Source: Mesorhizobium sp. YC-39 (lineage in GTDB: Bacteria; Pseudomonadota; Alphaproteobacteria; Rhizobiales; Rhizobiaceae). From it: a stretch of DNA of 64,000 bases. The notes beneath the pieces were generated by a model, which saw only the letters and a program-made list of their open reading frames with translations, was not told where the DNA came from and ran no database searches. The stretch covers positions 62,001-126,000 of the forward strand of contig NZ_JAOWPS010000003.1 in NCBI RefSeq assembly GCF_025753795.1, given 5' to 3'. How positions within the stretch are numbered: the first letter of the stretch is position 1; each line of letters begins with the position of its first letter. A program made the position numbers and the translations under genes. Below, in pieces: positions 18,078-28,002 of this stretch.

Positions 18078-19967
18078 CTACTGCTTCGTGTGCAGGTCGG
18101 TGCCAAGCGTATCTCTGACGAAGATCATGCCAATGATCAGCGACATCGCCGCGATGATCACCGGGTACCAGAGGCCGTAGTAGATATCGCCCTTGTAGGC
18201 ACTGAGCGCGAACACCGTCGCCGGCAGCAGGCCGCCGAACCAGCCATTGCCGATGTGGTAAGGCAGCGACATGCCGGTGTAGCGGATGCGGGTCGGGAAC
18301 ATCTCGACCAGGATCGCCGCGATCGGGCCGTAGACCATGGTGACGAACAGGACGAGGATGAACAGGATACCGATCGTCATCGGCCAGTTGACCGCCGCCG
18401 GGTCGGCGAACATGGCAAAGGGACCGCCGCCCGGGATATTGTAGACGGTGACCTCGGGCGCACCCGCTGCCTCGTCGGCGGTCAGCAGCTTGTCCTTGAT
18501 CGCCTGATCGGTCGGAACCGTCGCCTTCTCGCCAGCGCGGATGGCGGCGGCATCGAGCTTCAGTTCCGGATTGGCCGCGACGAAACCGTCAAGCTTCTGG
18601 TCCGGCACCTTGATTGCCGCCCGCTTCAGCGGATAGCCACCGTCCTGTAAGGACATGTTGACGGCCTTGACGAAGGCGGCGTCCTTGGCCTTGGCCTGAT
18701 CGCCGGCGGCGGTGGCATCGTAGGACTCCACCGTCTCGTTGCCGATCTTGACCGAAGCGGCCGTTCCGGGTGCAGCGGTCGCCACGACATCATAAGGCAC
18801 CGAGTTCTTGGTCAGGAACGAAGTCGCGATATCGCAGGATGTCGTGAACTTCGCCGTGCCGACCGGATTGAACTGGAACCTGCAGTCCCCGGGTGCCGCC
18901 GTCACCGTCGCGCGCGTGTTCTGCTGCGCGGTTGCGAGCGCTGGATTGGCGGCCCAGGTTAGTGCCTTGAACAGCGGGAAGGTGCAGACGATTCCCAATG
19001 CGAGGCCGGCCATGATGATCGGCTTACGGCCGATCTTGTCGGAGAGCCAGCCGAACACGACGAAGAAGATCGACCCGACCGCCAGCGCTATGGCGATCAT
19101 GATGTTGACCGACTGCGCATCGACCTTGAGCACGTTGGTCAGGAAGAACAGCGCGTAGAACTGGCCATTGTACCAGATCACGGCCTGACCGGCGGTGAGG
19201 CCGAGCAGCGCCAAGAGCGCGATCTTGGCGTTCTTCCATTGGCCGAAGGCTTCCGTCAGCGGCGCCTTGGAGCCCTTGCCCTCGTCCTTCATGCGCTGGA
19301 AGGTCGGCGATTCAGCCAGCGACAGCCGGATCCAGATCGAAATGCCAAGAAGCAGGAAGGAAACGATGAACGGAATGCGCCAGCCCCAGGCGGCATAGGT
19401 TTCCTTGGCCATCGAACCCTGGACGATCAGGATGACGATCAGCGACAGGAACAGGCCGAGCGTTGCCGTCGTCTGGATCCATGAGGTGTAGAAACCACGG
19501 CGGTCGTCGGGCGCATGCTCAGCGACATAGGTTGCTGCACCGCCATACTCGCCGCCGAGCGCCAGGCCCTGCAGCATGCGCAGGATGATCAGGATTATGG
19601 GAGCGGCGATGCCCAAAGTCGCATATCCAGGCAGCAAGCCGACCAGGAAGGTCGACAGGCCCATGATCGTCATAGTGACAAGGAAAGTATATTTGCGGCC
19701 GACAAGGTCGCCGATGCGGCCGAATAGCAGTGCGCCGAACGGACGCACCAGGAAGCCGGCGGCGAAAGCCAGCAGCGCGAAGATATTGCGCGTTGCTTCC
19801 GGAATGGTTGGACTGAAGAAAGTCGAACCAATGAACACTGCCAGCGAGCCATAGAGATAAAAATCGTACCATTCGAAAACGGTGCCGAGCGAGGAAGCGA
19901 AGATGACCTTCTTCTCCTCTCGCGTCATGCCGCGGCTTGCGCCGCCGGCGGTCGTTGCCATTGCCAT
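18078..19967 (-). CDS. MFS transporter, metabolite:H+ symporter type, with a large loop insertion
   Basis: 629 aa, about 150-200 longer than usual. The N-terminal part is a typical sugar/MHS permease of the ProP/KgtP kind: FEWYDFYLYGSLA in helix 1, the loop motif GRIGDLVGRK, RMLQGLALGGEYGGA, and a second GWLSDKIGRKP. At about residues 338-515, between helices of the second half, sits a soluble segment of about 175 residues with two Cys. The remaining helices (VNWPMTIGILF to the end) follow. GGGAGG lies 8 nt before ATG 19967. Substrate unknown; a carboxylate or osmolyte is likely from the family. Confidence 0.88.
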   Translation of the reverse strand: MAMATTAGGASRGMTREEKKVIFASSLGTVFEWYDFYLYGSLAVFIGSTFFSPTIPEATRNIFALLAFAAGFLVRPFGALLFGRIGDLVGRKYTFLVTMTIMGLSTFLVGLLPGYATLGIAAPIILIILRMLQGLALGGEYGGAATYVAEHAPDDRRGFYTSWIQTTATLGLFLSLIVILIVQGSMAKETYAAWGWRIPFIVSFLLLGISIWIRLSLAESPTFQRMKDEGKGSKAPLTEAFGQWKNAKIALLALLGLTAGQAVIWYNGQFYALFFLTNVLKVDAQSVNIMIAIALAVGSIFFVVFGWLSDKIGRKPIIMAGLALGIVCTFPLFKALTWAANPALATAQQNTRATVTAAPGDCRFQFNPVGTAKFTTSCDIATSFLTKNSVPYDVVATAAPGTAASVKIGNETVESYDATAAGDQAKAKDAAFVKAVNMSLQDGGYPLKRAAIKVPDQKLDGFVAANPELKLDAAAIRAGEKATVPTDQAIKDKLLTADEAAGAPEVTVYNIPGGGPFAMFADPAAVNWPMTIGILFILVLFVTMVYGPIAAILVEMFPTRIRYTGMSLPYHIGNGWFGGLLPATVFALSAYKGDIYYGLWYPVIIAAMSLIIGMIFVRDTLGTDLHTKQ

Positions 19968-20162
19968 TGATATGTCCTCCCGTGAGATCCCGTCTGTCCT
20001 CGATGCCGCGCCCCAATGTCCGTGTTCTCCTCTGAACGCGGACTCAGCGCAGCTAACGGTGCAAAAAATGACAGAAAGTACCGTCCGGCGGCAGACCAAC
20101 CTTGGGATTATGACTTTGGTCTAATGCATCGGCGCGAAAGCCCCGCGTCGCCGTGGGCGCCT

Positions 20163-20954
20163 TCAGGTCTTGAGCGCCTCAAGCAGGCTGACGGCGGCCA
20201 TCATGTCGCACTTGCGGGCCGAGCGGCGCGCGACGGCTTCGGCATCCTGGCCCCAATGCTCGGCCTGCCAGTCTTCGTCGACATGGCCGGCGGTCCAGGC
20301 CGCCTCACCGTCGAGTTCGCCGAAGTCGACAGCCAGCGCCAGCAGCGCCGATCCCGTCAGCGAGGTCATGACGTGGATCGACGCCAGCCGCAGCGGATCC
20401 TTGCGCTGGGCAAGATGAACGCCCAGCACGGCGATTGTCTCGCGCGGCTGCTCGACATGGATGACCCCTTCGGCGAGATGGAACCGCGCACCGAGCGCTG
20501 TTCGCGCCCAGTCGACGACCGGATCCCAATGCTCGTTCTGCCGGTCGACCAGCCCTTGCGGCGCGTCGGCGCGATAGCAGAGCAGGTCGGACGAGGCGAA
20601 GCGCAATATGTCTTCCAGCACCGCTTGCGGGTCGCTGGCGACGCCGTCGATGGCCGTGTTGGCGAGGCGCAGGACCGGCATCGTCACCGGGTCGATGGTC
20701 TCGCCCTGCGCGGCGAATTCGTCAGCGACCAGGCCGGCAGCCTTTTCGTTTGGCAGCGCCAGCAGCGCCTTGCCCGGCGTGCGCACCGGCTTGCCGTCGA
20801 GATGAACAGCAAATCCATCGTCGAGCGGTGCGACCGAGACGGTTTTGTAGAAGCGTTTCGGTAAATGCGTCTTCATCTGGATCTGGGCGCGGCGCACCGG
20901 ATCCGGGTCGGAAAGCTGCTTTCCTGCTTCGAGGTCGTTGAGAATATCGCGCAT
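20163..20954 (-). CDS. ATP12 family chaperone (F1-ATPase assembly)
   Basis: 263 aa. It matches the ATP12 family: KRFYKTVSVAPLDDGFAVHLDGKPVRTP at the start, then LPNEKAAGLVADEFAAQGE, FASSDLLCYRA, and the C-terminal SLTGSALLALAV. In mitochondria ATP12 binds the F1 alpha subunit during assembly; alphaproteobacteria hold the bacterial homologues and probably use them the same way. It is 12 nt downstream of an EamA transporter gene with which it is likely cotranscribed but functionally unrelated. Confidence 0.92.
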   Translation of the reverse strand: MRDILNDLEAGKQLSDPDPVRRAQIQMKTHLPKRFYKTVSVAPLDDGFAVHLDGKPVRTPGKALLALPNEKAAGLVADEFAAQGETIDPVTMPVLRLANTAIDGVASDPQAVLEDILRFASSDLLCYRADAPQGLVDRQNEHWDPVVDWARTALGARFHLAEGVIHVEQPRETIAVLGVHLAQRKDPLRLASIHVMTSLTGSALLALAVDFGELDGEAAWTAGHVDEDWQAEHWGQDAEAVARRSARKCDMMAAVSLLEALKT

Positions 20955-20966
20955 GGAAGGTCTCTC

Positions 20967-21887
20967 TTAAACCGGCGCCAGCTTGCGCGCCGGCCGGTTG
21001 ACGATGATCAGACCGGCGGCGATGAGGCCGAGCGCCAAGAAAATGCGGACAGTCAGCGGCTCGTTCAGGATGACGGCGCCGCACAGCACGCCGAACACCG
21101 GCGACAGGAAGGTGAAGCTTGACAGGCCCGATGCCGGATAGCGCCTGAGCAGCCAGAACCAGAGCACATAGGTGAAGGCGACGACATAGACGGCCTGGAA
21201 CAGCAGGGCCAGTGTCGGCAAGGCAGCAAAGTCGCGGACCGGCGGCCCGGCGAAAGGCAGCACCAGGACGCCGACCAGGATGGCGCCGGCCAGTTGATAG
21301 AGCAACAACTTCTCGGCGCTGGTCTCGGCCAGTTTCGACCGCTTGATGACGATGCTGGTCAGAGCCCAGAGGATGCCGGCGCCAAGACTGAGCAAGTCAC
21401 CAGTCAATGTCACGCCGTTGCCGGCGCTCACCTTGTCGGAGAACACGGCGACCAGACCGGCGAAAGCCAAGAGAAGACCGAGGAGCTTGCGCGCGGTTAT
21501 GCGCTCGTCCAGCAGGAAATGACCGCCGACCAGCACCCAGAACGGCATGGTGTTGACCAGGAGCGTGTTGCGGGCAACCGTCGTGTGTTCGAGGCCGACA
21601 TAGAGAAACAGAAACTCGATGCCGAAGAGCACGCCCACCACAATGCCCGCGACAAGGGTCTTGTCGGGCGTGAACAGCTTAATGCCGCGCCAGCGGCACC
21701 AGCCAAAAACGCACAGGCCACCGATGATGGAGCGCGCCACCGACAGGAAAACGGGATCGTAGCCAGCATAGGAGATCTTGGCGGCGACGTAGTTCAGCCC
21801 CCAGGACAGCGTCAGCCCGACCATGATGGCTGCGGCGGCCATGTCGACTGCGTCACGCCGGTCGAGCGTATCGGTGGCGACGCCCAC
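20967..21887 (-). CDS. DMT superfamily (EamA) transporter
   Basis: 306 aa with about ten hydrophobic helices arranged as two EamA repeats. The second repeat ends in SFTFLSPVFGVLCGAVILNEPLT, a strong EamA signature. Probably an inner-membrane exporter of metabolites such as amino acids; substrate unknown. The start is a GTG at 21887, chosen because GGAGG stands 9 nt upstream and overlaps the rluC-like stop; an ATG 14 codons in is possible. Confidence 0.88.
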   Translation of the reverse strand: MGVATDTLDRRDAVDMAAAAIMVGLTLSWGLNYVAAKISYAGYDPVFLSVARSIIGGLCVFGWCRWRGIKLFTPDKTLVAGIVVGVLFGIEFLFLYVGLEHTTVARNTLLVNTMPFWVLVGGHFLLDERITARKLLGLLLAFAGLVAVFSDKVSAGNGVTLTGDLLSLGAGILWALTSIVIKRSKLAETSAEKLLLYQLAGAILVGVLVLPFAGPPVRDFAALPTLALLFQAVYVVAFTYVLWFWLLRRYPASGLSSFTFLSPVFGVLCGAVILNEPLTVRIFLALGLIAAGLIIVNRPARKLAPV

Positions 21888-21891
21888 TGCC

Positions 21892-22872
21892 CTAGTCCTC
21901 CGCGCTGGCGTCGTCGAAGCCGATCAGGTTCCAGCTCTGGCGCATATGCGGCGGCATCGGCGCGGTCACATCGATGACGCCTTTGTCCGGGTGCGGAATG
22001 ACGATGCGGCGCGCATGCAGGTGCAGCCGGTTTTGAATGCCGCCTGGAAAATCCCAGTTGGTGTCGGCCTCGAAATATTTGGGGTCGCCGATAATCGGGC
22101 AGCCGATATGGGCGGCATGAACACGAAGCTGGTGGGTGCGGCCGGTATAGGGCTCCATTTCCAGCCAGGTCATCGTTTGTGCCGCCTGCTCGACGACGCG
22201 ATAATAGGACACGGCGTGGTCGGCGCCCTTCTCACCATGCGCGGCAACGCGAACCCGGTCGCCGTCAGGCGTCGGCTCCTTGATCAGCCAGGTCGAGATC
22301 TTGTCCTCGCGCTTTGGCGGCACGCCCTTGACCAAGGCCCAGTAGGTCTTCTGGGTCTCGCGCGCCCGGAACGCCTCGGAGAGCTTCATCGCCGCAAGCC
22401 TTGTGCGCGCGACGACCAGCACGCCCGACGTGTCGCGGTCGAGCCGGTGCACCAGGCGCGGCTTTTCGCCCTTCTGGTTGCGCCAGGCTTCCAGCATGTC
22501 GTCGACATTGCGGGTGACGCCCGAGCCGCCCTGGACGGCGAGGCCCGCCGGCTTGTTGAAGACGAAGACCTTTGGATCTTCATGGATCAACATCTTGGCG
22601 AGCACATCGGCGTCGCCCTGGTTGCGGATCGAGTGGCCGGTGAGCGGGCTCTCGCCCTTCTTGTCGACTTCGAGCGGCGGCACGCGAACCATCTGGCCTG
22701 GTTCGACGCGGGTGTCGGCCTTCACCCGGCCGCCATCGACGCGGATCTGGCCGGAGCGCAAGAGCTTTTGCAGATGGCCGAAGCCGAGACCCGGGAAATG
22801 GGTCTTGAACCAGCGATCGAGCCGCATGCCCGCCTCGCCGGCCTCCACTGTGATCTGTTCAACGCCTGCCAT
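21892..22872 (-). CDS. RluC/RluD family 23S rRNA pseudouridine synthase
   Basis: 326 aa. An N-terminal S4-like RNA-binding domain (MRLDRWFKTHFPG...LLRSGQIRVDG) precedes the catalytic domain with HRLDRDTSG, catalytic Asp145, and the C-terminal YTGRTHQLRVH motif. It isomerises uridines in 23S rRNA; RluC is the nearest match by layout, but which positions it modifies cannot be read here. It lies between crcB and the EamA gene in a minus-strand run. Confidence 0.92.
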   Translation of the reverse strand: MAGVEQITVEAGEAGMRLDRWFKTHFPGLGFGHLQKLLRSGQIRVDGGRVKADTRVEPGQMVRVPPLEVDKKGESPLTGHSIRNQGDADVLAKMLIHEDPKVFVFNKPAGLAVQGGSGVTRNVDDMLEAWRNQKGEKPRLVHRLDRDTSGVLVVARTRLAAMKLSEAFRARETQKTYWALVKGVPPKREDKISTWLIKEPTPDGDRVRVAAHGEKGADHAVSYYRVVEQAAQTMTWLEMEPYTGRTHQLRVHAAHIGCPIIGDPKYFEADTNWDFPGGIQNRLHLHARRIVIPHPDKGVIDVTAPMPPHMRQSWNLIGFDDASAED

Positions 22873-22911
22873 TTTTCTCGCTTTACCCCGTTTGGAACGG
22901 GGGCAATAGCA

Positions 22912-23286
22912 TTAAGGCAGGCTTCTTGCGAGCCAAAGACCCAGGAACAGGGCGATAATGGCGCCAATGACGCTGGCAAGCGCATATCCGAACGCCGGCA
23001 GTGTTGCGCCGCGCTCCCACAGCGTCGCGAAATCCAGTGAAAAGGCAGAGAACGTGGTGAAGCCGCCGAGGATGCCGGTGGCAACGAACAGCCTGAGCTC
23101 GGCTGATCCGCCACGCCGCATCATGGTGGCTATGAACAGGCCCATGACGAAGGAGCCGACGACGTTGATCGCCATCGTGCCCCAGGGATAGTTGGGACCG
23201 ACAAGGCGCAGCGCGACGAAATTGGCGACGTGGCGAAGCCCGGCACCGATGGCACCGCCCGTGGCGACGAGAAGCAGGTTTAACAT
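22912..23286 (-). CDS. crcB: Fluoride ion channel CrcB
   Basis: 124 aa with four hydrophobic segments, the standard Fluc/CrcB size. Signatures are GGAIGAGLRH near the start, the Asn in NVVGSFVMG, and GILGGFTTFSAFS in helix 3, which carries the Phe residues and the Na+ site. A homodimer exports fluoride. No fluoride riboswitch fits in the 26 nt before the gene, so regulation, if any, lies further upstream. Confidence 0.95.
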   Translation of the reverse strand: MLNLLLVATGGAIGAGLRHVANFVALRLVGPNYPWGTMAINVVGSFVMGLFIATMMRRGGSAELRLFVATGILGGFTTFSAFSLDFATLWERGATLPAFGYALASVIGAIIALFLGLWLARSLP

Positions 23287-23312
23287 TGCCGTCTACTGCT
23301 CCTGCATTTCCC

Positions 23313-24143
23313 TCAGTTCGCCCCGACCTTCTTCGGCTTGCTGGAGCCGATCATCTTCCAGTTCTTGTAGAACATGGAATTGATCCGCTCGACGCTGACC
23401 GAGACGATCGCGAGAAGGGCCGAGATCAGGCCGGGAAACGGCGATGGCCGGATGATATCCATAAAGACGCAGTAGCGGCGCCCGTCATATTCGTTCACTG
23501 AGCGATGCAGCAGCGTGTCGTCGAAGATGAACAGCGGATTGTCGTGCCAGTAGTTCTTGACGTTGCCGCACTGGACAAAAACCTCGGCCTTCACCGGGAT
23601 CAGATTGTAGAGGATGCGCAGGCTGAGCCGGAGCGGCCCGAAGTGCCAGGAGGTCGATTCGCGACCGCTAAAAACCGACACGGCGATGGTCTTTATGTAT
23701 TTGAAATCCTTGTTGAATTCGGCAACATTGTCGATTTTGTGCTTGCCGTACCACTGGTAGACATACATGCCGCGCCGGCCGGTGCCGAAATTGGCGTCGA
23801 TGTCTGCGATGATCTCATCCTTGCGCGCCTTGAAGACGTCGAGAACCTCATTGACCTCGCGCTGATAGTCCGGCGGAAACTGTTCCAGCTTCCAGACGCC
23901 GGGGTTTCTGTAACACAGCAGATCGACCAACAGGTTGAAGGGCGAAAGCAACCAGGTGAAGATGCCGTTGCCGAGGAAATAGCCGCGAAACAGCGACCAT
24001 TCCTTATTGTCGTTGCGAAGGACATCGATCAGGCCGAGGACGATGAAAAGCGTCGTTAGGATCGGGATGAAGTAGAGGCCGAGCACAAGCAGCGGTACGG
24101 CAATAGCAAACTGCCGAAGGGATTTGCGAAGTTTCTTGGTCAT
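23313..24143 (-). CDS. Aspartyl/asparaginyl beta-hydroxylase family dioxygenase (LpxO-like)
   Basis: 276 aa. One or two N-terminal membrane helices (residues 10-40) are followed by a 2-oxoglutarate/Fe(II) dioxygenase domain. Candidate iron ligands are the His in SWHFGPLRLSLR and the His in LLHRSVNE; RRYCVFMDIIRP closes the jelly roll. Membrane-anchored bacterial members include LpxO, which hydroxylates lipid A acyl chains; a peptidyl substrate is also possible. First gene of a run toward crcB (26 nt apart). Confidence 0.85.
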   Translation of the reverse strand: MTKKLRKSLRQFAIAVPLLVLGLYFIPILTTLFIVLGLIDVLRNDNKEWSLFRGYFLGNGIFTWLLSPFNLLVDLLCYRNPGVWKLEQFPPDYQREVNEVLDVFKARKDEIIADIDANFGTGRRGMYVYQWYGKHKIDNVAEFNKDFKYIKTIAVSVFSGRESTSWHFGPLRLSLRILYNLIPVKAEVFVQCGNVKNYWHDNPLFIFDDTLLHRSVNEYDGRRYCVFMDIIRPSPFPGLISALLAIVSVSVERINSMFYKNWKMIGSSKPKKVGAN

Positions 24144-24322
24144 TTTCCACGCGCTATGCGCGATCCTTCTTCGAAAAATGTTCTTGCCAAATCTGGCGGC
24201 GCCGCCGCCGGCCGCGCGCTGTGATAGAATTTTTTATTCCACGGTACACATCACACTACTGTGACTTGCCGGCGACACTGTACCTGATCGGCTCAGATTC
24301 GACACCTGTGTCAGAATAGACA

Positions 24323-25009
24323 TCAGTGCATCGCCGGGAGGCCGAGCTCGTCCCATTTCTTCTTGGGCACGGGGTCGCCGACCAGGAACGCGAAGCCGAT
24401 GACGCTTTCGCCATCCCGCGCCAGCTCGCATGTGAACTTTAGAGCATACCAATTCCTGCGGCTGCGAAAGGCTGCTCCGTTGGCGATCACGGAGGTTCCG
24501 GAGATCTTCTCCTCGGCCATCGCGTAAGGCACCACCCGTTCCGGCTGGAAATCAGCGCGCCATTTGCGGATCTGGTCCATCGCTTCGAGATTGCAAAGCT
24601 GCACCATGCGCTCGCCGGAGGTAAATGTCGCAAGATCGGCGCGCGCCTGCCTGCTGCGCGGATCGGCGAGCGTCTTTGCCGACAGCATTTCCGTCGGACG
24701 GATCATGGCCGGAGGCGCTGCCGCTGATGATGGTGGCGCCTCGCGCGCAGGCGCCGTAGCGACAGAAGGAACCGGTGCGGCGGGTGCTACCGGCGCGGGC
24801 TTCGCATTTCCTAGCGCCTGGAGTTGTTCCGGCGTCAGTATTTCGACCGAAACCGGATCCTCCTGCAGCCGTTTCGGGTGCTTCGGGACTGGCATCAGCG
24901 CCAGCGTGGCGGCGAGCATCATGTGCAGGACGACGGAAGCCGAAATGCCCCAAGGCAAGTCTTCGCCCCAAGGTGCGAGAATGGGCGCAAGGACGGCCGT
25001 GCGCGCCAA
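24323..25009 (-). CDS. DUF930 domain protein, membrane-anchored
   Basis: About 228 aa. An N-terminal hydrophobic helix (VVLHMMLAATLALM) recalls TonB-type anchors, then a Pro/Ala-rich linker of about 60 residues, then a C-terminal DUF930 domain: ERMVQLCNLEAMDQI, GAAFRSRRNWYALKFTCEL and a final VGDPVPKKKWDELGLP. Function unknown; probably periplasmic. No ATG is available. TTG at 25009 begins just after the rarA stop; another TTG at 25045 would overlap rarA by 34 nt. The true start is unsure. Confidence 0.8.
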   Translation of the reverse strand: MARTAVLAPILAPWGEDLPWGISASVVLHMMLAATLALMPVPKHPKRLQEDPVSVEILTPEQLQALGNAKPAPVAPAAPVPSVATAPAREAPPSSAAAPPAMIRPTEMLSAKTLADPRSRQARADLATFTSGERMVQLCNLEAMDQIRKWRADFQPERVVPYAMAEEKISGTSVIANGAAFRSRRNWYALKFTCELARDGESVIGFAFLVGDPVPKKKWDELGLPAMH

Positions 25010-25011
25010 GC

Positions 25012-26322
25012 CTACTTTTCCCGCTCGCTTCTCAGCTTCGCCCAATAATCGAGGCGCTTTCTGATATCGCGCTCGAAGCCACGTTCGGGCGGATCGTAGA
25101 ATGTGTGCCGGCCCATCTTTTCGGGGAAATAATCCTGGCCGGAAAAAGCGTCGGGCTCGTCATGGTCATAGCGATACCCCGAGCCGTAGTCCTCCTCCTT
25201 CATCAGCTTGGTCGGCGCATTGAGGATGTGCTTGGGCGGCAGCAGCGAGCCGAATTCCTTGGCTGCGCCGGTGGCGGCCTTGAAGGCTGTGTAGACGGCG
25301 TTGGATTTGGGAGCGGTGGCGAGATAGACGGTGGCTTCGGCGAAGGCAAGCTCACCCTCAGGCGAGCCCAGATAGTCGTAGGCATCCTTGGCGGCGTTGG
25401 CGATGACCAGGGCCTGCGGGTCGGCAAGCCCGATATCCTCCATCGCCATGCGCACCAGCCGGCGGCCGAGATAGAGCGGATCCTCGCCGGCATCGAACAT
25501 GCGGGCAAGATAGTAGAGCGCCGCATCCGGGTCGGAGCCGCGCACCGATTTATGCAGCGCCGAGATCAGATTGTAGTGGCCGTCCTGGCCCTTGTCGTAG
25601 ATCGGCGCGCGGCGCTGGACGATGCGCTGCAGGCCGTCGGCGCCGAACACCTCGCCTGATTTGGCCGCCCGCCAGACTTCCTCCGCCAGCGTCAGCGATG
25701 CACGGCCGTCGCCGTCGCTCATGCGGATGAGCATCGCCCGCGCCTCGTCATCGAGCGGCAGCGCCCTGCCCTCGGTCTCCTCCGCCCGCGCCAGGAGTTT
25801 GGCGATGCTGTCCTCACTGAGCGAATGAAACACCAGCACGCGCGCGCGGGATAGAAGCGCCGCATTCAGCTCGAAAGAGGGGTTTTCAGTCGTCGCGCCA
25901 ACCAGCACGACGGTGCCGTCTTCCATGACGGGCAGGAAACTGTCCTGCTGGGCGCGGTTGAAACGATGGATCTCGTCGACAAAGAGCAATGTCTGACGGC
26001 CATTGGAGCGGCGCAGCTTTGCCGACTCGAATACCTTCTTCAGGTCGGCGACGCCGGAAAACACCGCCGATATCTGCTCGAAGGCAAGACTGGTCTCGCC
26101 GGCAAGCAGTCGCGCGACCGTCGTCTTGCCCGTGCCGGGCGGGCCCCAGAAGATCATCGAGCCGAGCGAGCCGGAACCGATCAGCCGCGTCAGCGCACCG
26201 TCAGGCCCGGTCAGATGCTCCTGGCCGACAACCTCGCCGAGGTTCTTCGGACGCAAGCGGTCGGCCAGCGGCCGGCCGGGTGGCGCCTTGTCAGGCTCAT
26301 CGACGCTGAACAGATCGGCCAT
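25012..26322 (-). CDS. rarA: Replication-associated recombination protein A (AAA+ ATPase)
   Basis: 436 aa. Walker A is [11 protein letters not shown] at about residues 60-70 and Walker B is [22 protein letters not shown] and the sensor [12 protein letters not shown] follow. The C-terminal half is the MgsA/RarA tetramerisation region ending in the [14 protein letters not shown] motif. It acts at stalled replication forks with SSB. It follows a Deg protease gene by 50 nt and precedes DUF930. Confidence 0.95.
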   Translation of the reverse strand: MADLFSVDEPDKAPPGRPLADRLRPKNLGEVVGQEHLTGPDGALTRLIGSGSLGSMIFWGPPGTGKTTVARLLAGETSLAFEQISAVFSGVADLKKVFESAKLRRSNGRQTLLFVDEIHRFNRAQQDSFLPVMEDGTVVLVGATTENPSFELNAALLSRARVLVFHSLSEDSIAKLLARAEETEGRALPLDDEARAMLIRMSDGDGRASLTLAEEVWRAAKSGEVFGADGLQRIVQRRAPIYDKGQDGHYNLISALHKSVRGSDPDAALYYLARMFDAGEDPLYLGRRLVRMAMEDIGLADPQALVIANAAKDAYDYLGSPEGELAFAEATVYLATAPKSNAVYTAFKAATGAAKEFGSLLPPKHILNAPTKLMKEEDYGSGYRYDHDEPDAFSGQDYFPEKMGRHTFYDPPERGFERDIRKRLDYWAKLRSEREK

Positions 26323-26373
26323 GCACTTCTTTTGGTTGGAGCGCGACCTCGCACAGAGAGGCGGAGACCGAGC

Positions 26374-27861
26374 TCAGTAACGCAACACTTGGCGCATTAT
26401 CTGCCCGCCGCGCTCGACGGTAAAGCGCCACCAGCGCGTATCCTGCTGGGCTATTTGCGCCAGCGTCGCGGCGGTGTCGATGGTCGTGCCATTGACTTCG
26501 CGAACGATGTCGCCCGGCTGGAAGCCGAAATCGGCCGCAGGCGAATCGCGGTTGATGTCGACCACGGTGACGCCCTTGACATCCGTGCGAACGCCGAGCC
26601 GCTGGGCAAGGCGCGGCGACAGGTCCGCAACCTTGGCGCCCGAAAACGGGCTGCGGCCGCGCAGTGTCACTTCCGAGGATTTTGCACCTTCCGGCGCGCG
26701 TTCCAGCGCGATGTCCATCGTCGCCTGCTGTCCCTTGGTCAGGACGGCGAAACTGGCATTGGTGCCGATCGACAGCGTCGCCATCCGGTAGTCCAAGGCC
26801 TCGATGCTCTCGATCGGCTTGCCATTCAGCGACAGCACGACATCGCCGGGCTTGAGACCGGCCCTGGCGGCCGGGCCTGCCTCTTCGACCGACGAAACAA
26901 GCGCGCCGGTCGGCTTTTCCATGCCAAGCGATTCGGCGATCTGCGGCGTCACGCGCTCGAATTCGGCGCCGACATAAGGCCGCTCGAAGAAGTCGAGCCC
27001 GGCCTTGGCGGCGTCGACGAAAGCGCGAACCATGTTCGAAGGTATGGCAAAGCCAATGCCGATCGAGCCGCCGCTGCGGCTGTAGATCGCCGTGTTGATA
27101 CCGACCAGCTGACCGCCCATGTTGATCAGCGCGCCGCCGGAATTGCCGGGGTTGATCGCGGCGTCGGTCTGGATGAAGAAGCCGGAATCGGAAACGCCGA
27201 TATGGCTGCGGGCAAGTGCGGAAACGATGCCGCTGGTGGTGGTCTGACCGACACCGAAGGGATTGCCGATGGCCAGCAAAAGGTCGCCGACCTCGAGCGC
27301 GTCGGAATCGCCGATGGCGATCACCGGAAACGGCTTGTCGGAGGAAATCTTGAGCACGGCGAGATCGAGCGTCTCGTCCTTGAGCAGCACCTTTGAGTCG
27401 AATTCACGCCCGTCCGCGGTCGCGACCTTGACCTGATCGGCGTTCTTGACGACGTGGAAATTGGTGACCACCACCCCTGTCGGATCGACCAGCACGCCGG
27501 AGCCGAGCGAGGACTGCGCGCGCGGCTGCGAACGGCCGAAGAATTCCTCGAAGAACGGGTCGCCGTCGAAAGGCGAGGTCACCTTGGCGGTCTGCGAGGC
27601 ATAGACATTGACCACCGCCGGCGCCGTCTGCTTGACCAGCGGCGCGAAGGACAGTTGCACCTCCTCGCGGCCGAACGGCACGCGCTTGTCGGGACCGGAC
27701 GTGGCATTTTCGCCTTCGACGCCATGCAGCAGATCGGTCAGCACGTCAGACAGGCCGGGATCGGTCTTGGTCTCCTCGGCCAGCGCCTGCCTGATCACTG
27801 GCGCGGCTGCGAATGCCAGCATCGCGCAGAGCAGAACAAGGGACAGCTGTTTGATGCGCAT
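26374..27861 (-). CDS. Periplasmic serine endoprotease, DegP/DegQ family
   Basis: 495 aa. Signal peptide of about 28 residues (cut after QALA), then a trypsin-like domain with triad H136 (NFHVV), D166 (LDLAVL) and S241 (GNSGG), and two PDZ domains starting near residues 300 and 405. It degrades or refolds damaged envelope proteins. The sequence motif FFEEFFGR before the protease core belongs to the LA-loop region. It is separated from the low-GC frameshifted gene at 28003 by a shared divergent promoter region. Confidence 0.94.
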   Translation of the reverse strand: MRIKQLSLVLLCAMLAFAAAPVIRQALAEETKTDPGLSDVLTDLLHGVEGENATSGPDKRVPFGREEVQLSFAPLVKQTAPAVVNVYASQTAKVTSPFDGDPFFEEFFGRSQPRAQSSLGSGVLVDPTGVVVTNFHVVKNADQVKVATADGREFDSKVLLKDETLDLAVLKISSDKPFPVIAIGDSDALEVGDLLLAIGNPFGVGQTTTSGIVSALARSHIGVSDSGFFIQTDAAINPGNSGGALINMGGQLVGINTAIYSRSGGSIGIGFAIPSNMVRAFVDAAKAGLDFFERPYVGAEFERVTPQIAESLGMEKPTGALVSSVEEAGPAARAGLKPGDVVLSLNGKPIESIEALDYRMATLSIGTNASFAVLTKGQQATMDIALERAPEGAKSSEVTLRGRSPFSGAKVADLSPRLAQRLGVRTDVKGVTVVDINRDSPAADFGFQPGDIVREVNGTTIDTAATLAQIAQQDTRWWRFTVERGGQIMRQVLRY

Positions 27862-28002
27862 TCCGAATCCTCCGAGGCAAGTTCGGGTGCATTGTCCCGA
27901 CGATTGTGCAGAATGAAAGGCTAAGGTGCTGAAATCTGATTATTTTCGACAGGCAAAGCGGCTATAGGTCAGTTTGAAAACCGGAAAGCCTCGTCGGCCC
28001 TC

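Noticed and set aside
23287..23312. Fluoride riboswitch before crcB
   Set aside because: Only 26 nt separate crcB from the preceding gene, too short for the aptamer.
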